Below, in pieces: positions 18,103 to 26,367 of a stretch of 64,000 nt of DNA. Every line of letters starts with the position of its first letter. The stretch's first letter is position 1. The translations under genes were made by a program, and so were the position numbers. The stretch is from an uncultured Alphaproteobacteria bacterium. GTDB lineage: Bacteria; Pseudomonadota; Alphaproteobacteria; RF32; CAG-239. Below the pieces are notes generated by a model. The model was not told where the DNA came from and made no database searches. It saw nothing but the letters and a program-made list of their open reading frames with translations. The stretch lies in NCBI GenBank assembly GCA_934229625.1, contig CAKQDU010000001.1:124001-188000 (forward strand), written 5' to 3'.

Positions 18103-18807
18103 TCACAACGGAAAACGGATAGTTATACAGCATACTCCTGAAGCATCGCAATGTTCACAGGCCGATTTTATTTGAGCCAAAGTAGCATTGCTTAAACACA
18201 TACGCCCGTTTGAGCAATAAGCATCGCCATAAAATGTTATATCGCCTTTAGTTGAATTAAAAGTGTTTATTGAATAAACAGCGGAATGCAGTGGCGTCAT
18301 AATATTGTTAAACATCTCAACGCAAAGCTTCGATGAAAAGTTTGCGGATATCTTGCTGTCTGCGGTTTCTTGCCAGCCGCCTAAATAAAAATCCAGAAGC
18401 AAAACATTGCCGCCGCTATAAGACTGCACAATATTGCCGCTGTTATCCCACATTGCCTTATTATCTTCGGCTGTCCAGCTGGACGGAACAATATTTGTGG
18501 CGCGGGCAAAGTCTGTGAAATTAAATTTTCCCATACCGACCGGAACACTTTTTAAATCATCTATATGCTCCAGCAGACCATATATAAGATAGCTATATTC
18601 GCTGATAGTTTTATTAAGTTTGAACTTTTCCATCGCTTTGGAGTAGCCGGCAATGCCTCCGACCGAAAGAACTCCGACAATAGCAAGCACGCCCAGCATT
18701 TCTATCATTGACCGACCGGCTGAACAAATGTCATTGCGAGCAACGCGAAGCAATCCAGAACCCTCGCCCCTGCTCTGTTCTCTTAAAAATTCTATACTCT
18801 TAAACAT
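18103..18807 (-). CDS. Prepilin-like protein with GRSMIEML motif (copy 2), leader carries a repeat insertion
   Basis: This 234-residue paralogue of the gene at 13418 starts at the ATG after GAGGAGGAACAAG. The cleavage site follows SAG31, giving RSMIEML with Glu at +5 and a helix identical in style to copy 1. The C-terminal Cys-rich end also matches copy 1. Residues about 12-27 of the leader (SRGEGSGLLRVARNDI) are encoded by a palindromic repeat of the kind found dispersed in bacterial genomes; the repeat keeps the frame open. The leader would be removed by prepilin peptidase, which may explain the tolerance. It is flanked upstream by a 21-bp inverted repeat. Confidence 0.72.
   Translation of the reverse strand: MFKSIEFLREQSRGEGSGLLRVARNDICSAGRSMIEMLGVLAIVGVLSVGGIAGYSKAMEKFKLNKTISEYSYLIYGLLEHIDDLKSVPVGMGKFNFTDFARATNIVPSSWTAEDNKAMWDNSGNIVQSYSGGNVLLLDFYLGGWQETADSKISANFSSKLCVEMFNNIMTPLHSAVYSINTFNSTKGDITFYGDAYCSNGRMCLSNATLAQIKSACEHCDASGVCCITIRFPL
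18730..18772. repeat. Dispersed palindromic repeat (CATTGCGAG...GAAGCAAT type) inside a CDS
   Basis: The plus strand reads TCATTGCGAGCAACGCGAAG followed by CAATCCAG, with ATTGC/GCAAT able to pair. This sequence style is a familiar dispersed intergenic repeat in several bacterial lineages and resembles the Rickettsia elements that insert in coding frames. Here it lies within the prepilin copy 2 leader and encodes GLLRVARND in frame. Family membership is from memory, not from a search. Confidence 0.6.
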
Positions 18808-18823
18808 CTTGTTCCTCCTCAAT

Positions 18824-18999
18824 TGTGTAAAAAAAACGACCGTTATTTTTACACACTCAGAATAAGACGCTGATAATTCTTACAAAACCACAAAAAACAT
18901 CGCAAATATAAAAAGTTATTGCAAATTCCGGCAACCTTTGCTAGACTACAAAAAACAGCCTAAAAACTGTCCATTTTAAACGGTCGTTTTTTTTACACA
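18824..18999. repeat. 21-bp perfect inverted repeat enclosing about 134 bp
   Basis: GTGTAAAAAAAACGACCGTT at 18825-18844 recurs as its exact reverse complement at 18979-18998, with one more matching base outside each arm. The left arm also folds locally (GTGTAAAAA...TTTTTACAC, 18825-18854). The interior has no ORF but contains TTGCAA and TAGACT 17 bases apart on the plus strand (promoter-like). It could be a MITE-like element, a regulatory inverted repeat or a pair of opposing terminators. No target-site duplication is evident. Confidence 0.55.
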
Positions 19000-19090
19000 C
19001 TTTTCATTCAAATCTCCGCCAAAATCAAGAATTAAAAGACCAATATTTTGACACTATATATTTTATAGGTTGAAAATATTGATAAAACTC

Positions 19091-19118
19091 TTGCATTAAG
19101 CAATTTTTAGTCTATGCT
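19091..19118 (+). promoter_or_regulatory. Probable sigma-70 promoter of gltX
   Basis: TTGCAT and TATGCT are spaced by 16 bases about 45 bases upstream of the gltX start. An alternative TTGACA lies near 19050 without a good -10. Confidence 0.5.
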
Positions 19119-19161
19119 GAGAATAATTTATAAAAAATTATATTAAAGGATTGCTATAATA

Positions 19162-20601
19162 ATGAAAAACAGAACCAGATTTGCGCCAAGTCCTACCGGC
19201 TACATGCATATCGGCAACTTGCGTACAGCTTTATATGAATATTTGATTGCCAAGTCTGCGGACGGCGATTTTATTCTACGCATTGAAGACACCGACCAAA
19301 AACGCTATGTTGAAGGTGCTACTGATATTATATTTAAAACCCTGAAACGCGTTGGCATGAATTGGGATGAAGGTCCGGATATCGGCGGCGAATTTGGTCC
19401 ATATATACAATCAGAACGCCGCGGAATTTATCAGGAATATGCCCATAAATTAGTTGAGCTTAGGGGCGCGCATTATTGTTTCTGCGCTCAAAAAGAAGAA
19501 AACGAAGATGTTGATGAAGACACTCCTGAAGCTCATATAAAATTCAAAGACCCTTGCTTGAAAATTTCTTTAGAAGAAGCTAAAAAACGTGTTGCCGCCG
19601 GTGAGCCTTATACCATCCGCCAAACCATAAATAAAAAAGGGACTTCCATTTTTCATGACGTGGTTTATGGCGATATTGAAATTGATTATGACGAGCTTGA
19701 CGAAGGAGTGTTGCTAAAATCTGACGGATTGCCTACCTATAATTTTGCCAATGTGGTGGATGACCATTTGATGCAGATAACTCATGTTGTGCGCGGTAAT
19801 GAATATATTTCTTCCACCCCTAAATATAACTTGATTTACGAGGCTTTCGGCTGGACACCGCCGATTTATGTGCATGTTCCGCCGGTTATGAAAGACGCTC
19901 AGCACAAATTAAGCAAACGCAACGGCGACGCCTCTTTCCAAGATTTGGTGGCTAAAGGCTATTTGCCGGAAGCTATTTTGAACTATATCGCCCTACTCGG
20001 CTGGAATCCAGGAACAGAACAAGAAATCTTTTCTTTAGAAGAGCTTAAACAATGTTTTTCAAGTGAAAGATTAAATAAATCTCCTGCTATTTTTGATATT
20101 ACTAAACTTACATGGATGAATGGTTGCTATATCCGCAATCTTTCAGCCGAGGATTTTCATAGGCTGGCTTTGCCATATTATAAAGATTTAGAAAATAAAA
20201 ATATAGATTTATTCTTTTTAAGCAAAGTGTTACAGCCGCGTATTGAAGTTTTAAATCAGATTACAGAACAAACAGATTTCTTAGCAAAAATGCCGGAATA
20301 TGATGTGTCTTTGTATGAAAATAAAAAAATGAAAACTAATTCGGAAATTGCCGCTAAAGCTTTGCAAATTGTTTTGCCGATTTTGGAAAATGTTACAGAT
20401 TGGACTAACGAAAATTTGTTTAACACCCTAAAAGAAACGGCCGTTGCCAATGAAATGAAAAACGGACAAATTCTTTATCCGGTGCGCATTGCCCTTTCCG
20501 GCAAAGAAACCACACCTGGCGGTGCAACCGAATTAGCTCATGTTTTGGGAAAAGCCGAAACTTTACTGAGAATTTCCGAAGCTATTAAAAAACTGTCTTA
20601 A
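19162..20601 (+). CDS. gltX: Glutamyl-tRNA synthetase
   Basis: This 479-residue class I synthetase charges tRNA with glutamate. The HIGH-like motif is FAPSPTGYMHIGNLRTALYE and the KMSKS-like loop is QHKLSKRNGDASF. The length is typical of bacterial GluRS. With gatCAB in the same window, this or a second GluRS would also supply Glu-tRNA(Gln) for transamidation; discriminating versus non-discriminating specificity cannot be read off. AAAGGA lies about 11 bases before the ATG. Three unrelated membrane/secreted genes follow on the same strand. Confidence 0.96.
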   Translation: MKNRTRFAPSPTGYMHIGNLRTALYEYLIAKSADGDFILRIEDTDQKRYVEGATDIIFKTLKRVGMNWDEGPDIGGEFGPYIQSERRGIYQEYAHKLVELRGAHYCFCAQKEENEDVDEDTPEAHIKFKDPCLKISLEEAKKRVAAGEPYTIRQTINKKGTSIFHDVVYGDIEIDYDELDEGVLLKSDGLPTYNFANVVDDHLMQITHVVRGNEYISSTPKYNLIYEAFGWTPPIYVHVPPVMKDAQHKLSKRNGDASFQDLVAKGYLPEAILNYIALLGWNPGTEQEIFSLEELKQCFSSERLNKSPAIFDITKLTWMNGCYIRNLSAEDFHRLALPYYKDLENKNIDLFFLSKVLQPRIEVLNQITEQTDFLAKMPEYDVSLYENKKMKTNSEIAAKALQIVLPILENVTDWTNENLFNTLKETAVANEMKNGQILYPVRIALSGKETTPGGATELAHVLGKAETLLRISEAIKKLS

Positions 20602-20626
20602 ACACATACCTATAAGGAGTTAAATT

Positions 20627-21442
20627 ATGCCCGATTTGCATATGAAAAAATCTACGAACCGAGTAAAACATTATAGCTGGTTTGGCTATCTTATTTGCAT
20701 TCTCGGAGTATCATTCTATTTCTTCCCCGAATATCCTTTACGCTTGTTCTTTCAGCAAACTATCGGCAAAGAAGATAACGAAAAGTTGACAATAAACAAA
20801 ACTGAAAACTTTAACGTTGCAGACAAAAAAATCATTGAGTTAAAAAGGAATAAAAAGAATTATAAGCTTATTCCTCATGCGCAATATTCAATCACAGCCA
20901 AAGTCGGATACGCTCATCCCTATGATGATATTGTTAAAAACACTATAGACAAGCTTTTAAAAAAGAAGAACAAAGACGTCAAAGATACTAATTTAACAAC
21001 AGCAAACCTGTTTTTATTATGGGGGGAAATGGCAAAATCAGACGTGTTCTCTTTATTTAACTATAAGCACAAGTCCGGAACAGGTTATTTGCTTTGCAAA
21101 GGCGTATCATATGAGAAATCATTTGCTGCTTCTTTTGCAACTCAGGCTTCCAAAAAAGAGCAAGAAAAATATAATCTTTGTAATGCCTATTCTTTAACAG
21201 GTACTTTCAATAATTATCGCATCATACCTGCCAACGAGCGTATAAACAAAGCCGTACACACTCTGATGAAAGGCGATATTATTCATATTGAGGGATATTT
21301 GGTAGACGTGCCTCAGCTTGAAATAACAACTGCTTATAAAGCAAATAAAAAGAATAATGGACTGTTAGAGGGAGCAAACCTCAATCAGCATTATTACTTG
21401 TATACGACTAAAATCATCAGCGATGGTTTTATATACAAATAA
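20627..21442 (+). CDS. Uncharacterised membrane-anchored protein, paralogue A1
   Basis: This 271-residue protein starts after AAGGAGTTAAATT. One N-terminal helix (WFGYLICILGVSFYFFPEYP, about residues 20-39) is followed by an extracytoplasmic domain. Blocks shared with the next gene are SAKxGYxxxYD-like (ITAKVGYAHPYDDI), WGEMAKSDVFSLF, RTGY/GTGYLLCKGVSY, NNYRIIPANERINKAVHTL and GDIIHIEGYLVDVPQ. The IPANE...GYLV block recalls a proteobacterial hypothetical family whose role is unknown to me. The pair probably arose by tandem duplication. Function unknown. Confidence 0.8.
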   Translation: MPDLHMKKSTNRVKHYSWFGYLICILGVSFYFFPEYPLRLFFQQTIGKEDNEKLTINKTENFNVADKKIIELKRNKKNYKLIPHAQYSITAKVGYAHPYDDIVKNTIDKLLKKKNKDVKDTNLTTANLFLLWGEMAKSDVFSLFNYKHKSGTGYLLCKGVSYEKSFAASFATQASKKEQEKYNLCNAYSLTGTFNNYRIIPANERINKAVHTLMKGDIIHIEGYLVDVPQLEITTAYKANKKNNGLLEGANLNQHYYLYTTKIISDGFIYK

Positions 21443-21473
21443 AAATTAGGCTCTGAGCCTGCTGGAGCAAACC

Positions 21474-22283
21474 ATGCCCGATATTTACTCAATACGCTAT
21501 TTTAAGAATAGACGTCAAAAAAGTAAGACTTATATTGTATGTATTGTGCTTGGTTTGCTTATGTTTTTATATCCTGAATATCCAAAGCGTATGTTTTATC
21601 CGTTTTTATTCGGACAAAAGACAAATGAAAAATTAGAGATTTCTCAAGATGCTTATTACGAAGATTTGAATACTGCTCCGATTACGTTTGTCCGCAATAA
21701 TATAAAATACATCTTATATCCGCAAACAAAATACAGCGTATCCGCCAAAATCGGATACGTTGACTCTTATGACACGATTCTAAACAAAATCTACCGCGGT
21801 CACAGCCAAAGCGATTACATAAACTTAGCGCCTATTGATTTATTTATGATTTACGGCGATATGGCAAAACCAGAAATCTATAAATTGTTTGAATTTGACC
21901 ACGAAGAACGAACTGGTTATATCAAATGTAAAGGCGTAAAATACAAGGAATCCTTTTTCTCATTTTACCTTTCTGACTCTGAACGTGAAAAAAGTGAAAG
22001 AAATTTGGCAGTCTGCAATCCGCATATAAACGAAAATCAATTCAATAACTATCACCCTATTCCGGCCAATGAAAATGTTAACAAGGGTCTGCATACACTG
22101 CTTGCCGGAGATACAATTTATATAGAAGGCTATCTTGTAAATGTAAAAGCGCCAAATTTCACTTTAGCCACAGGTACGCGCACCAATCAACATCACCCTT
22201 TTGTGATGAACGGAGAAAACCCTGGAATGTGTTTTATTATCTACACCACTAAAATTATTGTTAACGGTTACGTCTATCAATAA
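21474..22283 (+). CDS. Uncharacterised membrane-anchored protein, paralogue A2
   Basis: This 269-residue protein starts after GGAGCAAACC, 31 bases after A1. It has the same architecture: an N-terminal helix (TYIVCIVLGLLMFLYPEYP) and the conserved blocks VSAKIGYVDSYDTILN, IYGDMAKPEIYKLFEFDHEE, GYIKCKGVKYKESFF, HPIPANENVNKGLHTLLAGD and YIEGYLVNVKAP. Both proteins end in a near-identical TTKIIxxGxxY block. The shared -YPEYPxRxFxPF sequence directly after the helix is striking. A secreted EF-hand protein follows at once, suggesting a Ca-linked envelope module, but this is inference. Confidence 0.8.
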   Translation: MPDIYSIRYFKNRRQKSKTYIVCIVLGLLMFLYPEYPKRMFYPFLFGQKTNEKLEISQDAYYEDLNTAPITFVRNNIKYILYPQTKYSVSAKIGYVDSYDTILNKIYRGHSQSDYINLAPIDLFMIYGDMAKPEIYKLFEFDHEERTGYIKCKGVKYKESFFSFYLSDSEREKSERNLAVCNPHINENQFNNYHPIPANENVNKGLHTLLAGDTIYIEGYLVNVKAPNFTLATGTRTNQHHPFVMNGENPGMCFIIYTTKIIVNGYVYQ

Positions 22284-22295
22284 AAGGAGAATTTC

Positions 22296-22901
22296 ATGAA
22301 AATAATCTCAGTTTTCTTGATTATATTATTATTAAGCCATCCGGCATTTGCTAAAAAATGGAATTGGGTGCCGCGCCGAACTCAAAACAACATTATGGAA
22401 ACTCAAACCTCATCGGAGTCTTTTTCTGACAGCTCAGAAAAAAAAGTTTCTGAGGAAGAAAACACTGAAGAAGAAATAAATAGTCTGATTTTTTTCAGCA
22501 AAGAAGAATTTAACAAAGCCGACATCAACAACGATGGTAAAATCAGCGAAGATGAATTTCTATTGTTTCAGGAACAAGACTTCGGCAAAATTGCTGCTAA
22601 AAATTTTATAGAATTTGACCTTAATAAAGATAAAAAAATAAGCCGGGAGGAAATTTATACTCACCTCAAACAAAATGAAGATTTTTCTGAAGATGAACAA
22701 TCTGTTACTAAAAACTTTATTGACGCGGATATTGACGGCGATGATTTTTTGGACGAAAATGAATTTAAGCACTATCAGCAAACATCGCTTTTAAGCAACA
22801 ATAAAGCTATTTTCAGACTATTTGACGCCGACGGAGACGGGGTTATAACCTATGAAGATGTGGAACAAATTTTGAAAACTTTTCAAAGTCTTACGGATTA
22901 A
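22296..22901 (+). CDS. Secreted EF-hand calcium-binding protein
   Basis: This 201-residue protein starts after AAAAGGAGAATTTC. It has a signal peptide with probable cleavage after AFA19. Four canonical 12-residue EF-hand loops are seen at about residues 76-87 (DINNDGKISEDE), 108-119 (DLNKDKKISREE), 145-156 (DIDGDDFLDENE) and 177-188 (DADGDGVITYED), so all could bind calcium. An acidic Ser/Glu linker (residues 35-60) precedes them. It follows two paralogous membrane proteins in the same transcript. Its stop overlaps by 4 bases the convergent TerB-like gene. The role may be calcium sensing or buffering in the periplasm. Confidence 0.85.
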   Translation: MKIISVFLIILLLSHPAFAKKWNWVPRRTQNNIMETQTSSESFSDSSEKKVSEEENTEEEINSLIFFSKEEFNKADINNDGKISEDEFLLFQEQDFGKIAAKNFIEFDLNKDKKISREEIYTHLKQNEDFSEDEQSVTKNFIDADIDGDDFLDENEFKHYQQTSLLSNNKAIFRLFDADGDGVITYEDVEQILKTFQSLTD

Positions 22902-23326
22902 CCAAGTTCCAAAGCCTGATAGCAGCGCTCTGATAGTGACATTTCATCTAAAACCAACTGATTTAATTCTGCCACTTTTTCATCTTCTATATTCAAAAAT
23001 TTACTTACTTTGATAACAAAATCTATCTCGCTATCGTCCAAATCTTCATCTGAATTTGCAACGGTCAGCAATTCTTTTATCAAATACAAAGACTTTTTGC
23101 GGTCTAATTTCTGCGCTTCTTTTAGCAGATTTTCTTCACTAATCTGCTGATTTATCTGAGCGCTGTACTCACGCGGAATTTGATATTCTCTGGCAAGTTC
23201 TTTCATAAACGAACGCTCTGCATCATCTATACGCCCGTCTTTGCCTATCAGCCGGATAATCATGCGCAAAAATATAAGTTTTTCATCTAAGCTTAAATCA
23301 TTCACATATTCAAAATTATTATTCAT
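22898..23326 (-). CDS. TerB-family protein
   Basis: This 142-residue all-helical protein starts after CAAGGAGAATGAG. The pattern LSLDEKLIFLRMIIRLIGKDGRIDDAERSF with later ANSDEDLDDSEIDFVIKVSK matches the TerB/DjlA-N tellurite-resistance domain, with two acidic metal-site-like motifs (GKDGRIDDAE, NSDEDLDDSE). Stand-alone TerB proteins are common in alphaproteobacteria and their role is not known. No other ter genes are present. It is separated from ruvX by about 60 bases on the same strand side. Confidence 0.8.
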   Translation of the reverse strand: MNNNFEYVNDLSLDEKLIFLRMIIRLIGKDGRIDDAERSFMKELAREYQIPREYSAQINQQISEENLLKEAQKLDRKKSLYLIKELLTVANSDEDLDDSEIDFVIKVSKFLNIEDEKVAELNQLVLDEMSLSERCYQALELG

Positions 23327-23387
23327 CTCATTCTCCTTGCGGCACAGCTTTTAATATATCTCAAATTCGTTAATTTTTTTATAATAT

Positions 23388-23849
23388 TCAGCGGCAAAAA
23401 CCAATGGCATCCAGAGCGCCCTGTAAAATGTAGGCAGCAGCAGACGCGTCCAAAATTTTTTTACGTTTGCCGCGCGACATATCAACTTCTTCTATCAAAA
23501 AACGCTCAACAGCCGAAGAAGAAAGCCGTTCATCCCAAAAAACATACGGTAAATCAATTTCTTGAGACAATTTTTCGGCAAAAGCTCTTACCTCTTGCGC
23601 AATAGCTCCTTCTTCGCCGTTCATTTGCAAAGGCAAACCATAAACAAAACCGCCTATTTCTTTTTCGGCAATAATTTTTTTTAATTCAGCAACATCTTTT
23701 TGCCATTCGCCGCGATATAAAATTTTGTACGAAGTCGCAATACTACGCCCCAAATCCGAGACTGCAATTCCCATCCGTTTAGAGCCATAGTCTATGCCAA
23801 TCAAAGCTTTGTAGGCAGGCAAAATCGCCTTAAATTCTTTAATATCCAT
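23388..23849 (-). CDS. ruvX: Putative pre-16S rRNA nuclease / Holliday junction resolvase YqgF
   Basis: This 153-residue protein starts at the ATG after AAGGGATATATA. RNase-H-like fold motifs are clear: LIGIDYGSKRMGIAVSD (first Asp), VYGLPLQMNGEEG, WDERLSSSAVE (Glu) and KILDASAAAYILQGAL (final Asp). YqgF processes the 5' end of 16S rRNA in E. coli and was also called a resolvase. It is divergent from tolB across about 158 bases. Confidence 0.94.
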   Translation of the reverse strand: MDIKEFKAILPAYKALIGIDYGSKRMGIAVSDLGRSIATSYKILYRGEWQKDVAELKKIIAEKEIGGFVYGLPLQMNGEEGAIAQEVRAFAEKLSQEIDLPYVFWDERLSSSAVERFLIEEVDMSRGKRKKILDASAAAYILQGALDAIGFCR

Positions 23850-24007
23850 TATATATCCCTTTTTGTAAAAGCTATGCGGATTAAAATTTATTGTCAATAA
23901 AAAAATACATAATTATGTCCATAAACTCTTTTTTATCTTTACTATTTTCACTAATGCGTATATTGTAAATCCAGTTAAGAGTTAAATATTTCTAAAGGTG
24001 TAAATCA

Positions 24008-25327
24008 ATGAAATTAAAATATGTTTTTGCAGCGCTTTTAACATTGATTATCTCTCCGGCACATGCCGAATTGGAAATTGATGTGCGCGGCGCTACCCGA
24101 AATCCGATGCCTATTGCCATTCCGGAAATGATTGGCAATAATGGTAACTTTTTTACAAAAATCATCGGAAATGACTATGGTGACAAAGTCCGTGAAGTTT
24201 TGGCCGCAGACCTGGACCGCAGCGGTTTGTTTAAAATATTGCCGACCAACAGCTATATTGAGACTTTAACGTCAATTGACCAGCAGCCGAAATTTGTAAA
24301 CTGGCAAGCCATAAAATCTCAAGCTTTGGTACAAAGCCAAATTGTTGAGCTTCCTAATGACAAAATCCGTGTTGATTTCCGTTTGTGGGATGTTGCCTCA
24401 GAGCAACAGCTCATCGGAAAATCTTTTACTACCACCAAAAGCAATTGGCGCAGAATCGCCCATGTGGTGGCTGATGCGATTTATGAACGCTTGACCGGTG
24501 ACAAAGGTTACTTCAATACCCGTGTGGTTTATGTTTCAGAAACCGGACGTGCGACTCGCCGGATTAAACGCCTTGCCATGATGGACCAAGACGGTGAAAA
24601 TCATAAGTTTTTAACAGACGGCAGAAACCTTGTTTTAACACCGCGTTTTTCGCCGAATATGCAAAAAATCACATATCTGGAATTTGTCGGCAACAGTCCG
24701 CGTGTTTATATGCTTGATTTGGACACTAATCGTCGTCAGGTTTTAGGCAACTTTCCGGGAATGACTTTTGCTCCGGTATTTTCGCCTGACAGCTCAAAAG
24801 TTTTGCTAAGTTATGCAAATCACGGTTCAACAAATATTTATGAAATGGATATAAAAACCCGTAAAACCCGTCAAATTACTTATGGCAGCGCTATTTCCAC
24901 CTCGCCTAGTTATTCTCCTGACGGCAGTAAGATTGTATTTAACTCCGACCGCGGCGGCAATCAGCAGCTTTATGTTATGAATGCCGACGGCAGCGATGTT
25001 GAACGTATCAGTTTTGGCAAAGGCCGTTACGCTACTCCGGTTTGGTCTCCGCGCGGCGACTATATTGCCTTTACAAAAATGGTTAACGGAGCTTTTTATA
25101 TCGGAGTGATGTATCCGGACGGAACAGGCGAGCGTATTTTGGCAGATGGCTATTTGGTAGAAGGACCGACTTGGTCGCCAAACGGCCGTGTACTGATGTA
25201 CTTCCGCCAAGACAGAGGCTCACCGGTACGTTTGTATAGCATTGACTTGACCGGTTATAACGAACGCCGTATTGTTACACCGGCCGAAGCATCCGACCCG
25301 GCTTGGTCTCCATTGCTTCCGTTATAA
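24008..25327 (+). CDS. tolB: Tol-Pal system periplasmic protein TolB
   Basis: This 439-residue periplasmic protein starts after AAAGGTGTAAATCA. A signal peptide (cleavage after AHA, about residue 20) is followed by the TolB N-terminal domain (PIAIPEMIG) and a C-terminal six-bladed beta-propeller with repeated SPDGSKIVFNSDRGG and SPRGDYIAFTK type blades. It maintains outer-membrane constriction with Pal. tolQRA and pal are not adjacent, so the tol cluster is split in this genome. A terminator follows directly. Confidence 0.95.
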   Translation: MKLKYVFAALLTLIISPAHAELEIDVRGATRNPMPIAIPEMIGNNGNFFTKIIGNDYGDKVREVLAADLDRSGLFKILPTNSYIETLTSIDQQPKFVNWQAIKSQALVQSQIVELPNDKIRVDFRLWDVASEQQLIGKSFTTTKSNWRRIAHVVADAIYERLTGDKGYFNTRVVYVSETGRATRRIKRLAMMDQDGENHKFLTDGRNLVLTPRFSPNMQKITYLEFVGNSPRVYMLDLDTNRRQVLGNFPGMTFAPVFSPDSSKVLLSYANHGSTNIYEMDIKTRKTRQITYGSAISTSPSYSPDGSKIVFNSDRGGNQQLYVMNADGSDVERISFGKGRYATPVWSPRGDYIAFTKMVNGAFYIGVMYPDGTGERILADGYLVEGPTWSPNGRVLMYFRQDRGSPVRLYSIDLTGYNERRIVTPAEASDPAWSPLLPL

Positions 25328-25340
25328 TCAAACAGAATAT

Positions 25341-25372
25341 AAAAAAATGTCGCTTATGCGGCATTTTTTTTT
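25341..25372 (+). terminator. Intrinsic terminator of tolB
   Basis: ATGTCGC/GCGGCAT stem (one G-U pair) with a TTAT loop, flanked by A-run and an 8-T run, 14 bases after the tolB stop. Confidence 0.75.
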
Positions 25373-25509
25373 GGCATTTACTGCACAACTTCTCTTATTT
25401 ATCGGATGCAGATACAAAGAAATCATTAAACTTTTTTCGGTTAATCTTAGTGTGTTTAAGCCATAAATTTCTCCTCTGCGCTTGATAATATAACAGAATA
25501 AATAACATC

Positions 25510-25548
25510 AAAAAAAGCACAAACATTGTCAGCTGTCTGTGCTTTTTA
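25510..25548. terminator. Bidirectional terminator between tolB and thyA
   Basis: AAAAAAGCACA and TGTGCTTTTT flank a 16-nt loop. It lies about 35 bases beyond the thyA stop and can end the minus-strand folate operon. Confidence 0.65.
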
Positions 25549-25581
25549 TTATTCGGTCAGATGTAAATTGTCTGAAACTTT

Positions 25582-26367
25582 TTATACGGCGACCAAACCT
25601 TTTATTGCTTCATGACATTTATAATCTACCAACTCAAAATCCTCATATTTAAAATCATTTATATCTTTAACTTCCGGATTTATACGCATTTTCGGTAATT
25701 TATAAGGAGTGCGCGAAAGCTGCTCTCGCACTTGTTCAAAATGGTTGTGATAAATGTGGGTGTCACCCAATGTGTGAATAAACTCACCCAATTCATATCC
25801 GCAAACCTGCGCAATCATCATTGTCAGCAAAGCGTATGAAGCAATATTGAACGGAACGCCTAAAAACATATCACAACTGCGCTGATAAAGCATACAACTC
25901 AGTTTATTGTTTGCCACATAAAATTGAAACATCATGTGACACGGAGGCAAATGCATTTGCGCAATTTTACCGACATTCCATGCCGAAACAATCAGACGGC
26001 GGTCATTCGGTGTTTTTTTCAGCTTCTCAATCACTTCGGCAATTTGGTCTATGCCCTCGCCGTTCCAATTACGCCATTGCGAACCATAAACCGGCCCCAA
26101 ATCGCCGTTTTCATCCGCCCATTCGTTCCAAATACGCACACCGTGTTCTTGCAGATATTTAACATTGGTATCACCTTTTAAAAACCACAAAAGTTCATAA
26201 ATAATGCTTTTCAAGTGCATTTTCTTAGTGGTCATCAGCGGAAAACCTTCGTTCAAATCAAAACGCATCTGTCGACCAAACACCGAGCGTGTTCCCACGC
26301 CGGTTCTATCCATTTTGTCAACGCCGTTTTGCATAACATCCCTCAGCAAATCCAAATATTGTTGCAT
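25582..26367 (-). CDS. thyA: Thymidylate synthase (ThyA type)
   Basis: This 261-residue enzyme methylates dUMP using methylene-tetrahydrofolate. The catalytic Cys is in LPPCHMMFQFYV, the dUMP arginines in QRSCDMFLGVPFN and the N-terminal DRTGVGTRSVFG are typical. The start ATG directly follows the folA stop (TAAATG), so dihydrofolate made by this reaction is recycled by an enzyme from the same transcript. Full length, highly conserved. Confidence 0.98.
   Translation of the reverse strand: MQQYLDLLRDVMQNGVDKMDRTGVGTRSVFGRQMRFDLNEGFPLMTTKKMHLKSIIYELLWFLKGDTNVKYLQEHGVRIWNEWADENGDLGPVYGSQWRNWNGEGIDQIAEVIEKLKKTPNDRRLIVSAWNVGKIAQMHLPPCHMMFQFYVANNKLSCMLYQRSCDMFLGVPFNIASYALLTMMIAQVCGYELGEFIHTLGDTHIYHNHFEQVREQLSRTPYKLPKMRINPEVKDINDFKYEDFELVDYKCHEAIKGLVAV

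Noticed and set aside
18824..18999. Insertion sequence bounded by the inverted repeats
   Set aside because: The interior of about 134 bp has no transposase and no target duplication is seen, so only a MITE or regulatory element remains possible.
25272..25485. Frames overlapping the end of tolB
   Set aside because: They overlap the tolB terminator and have no family-like features.
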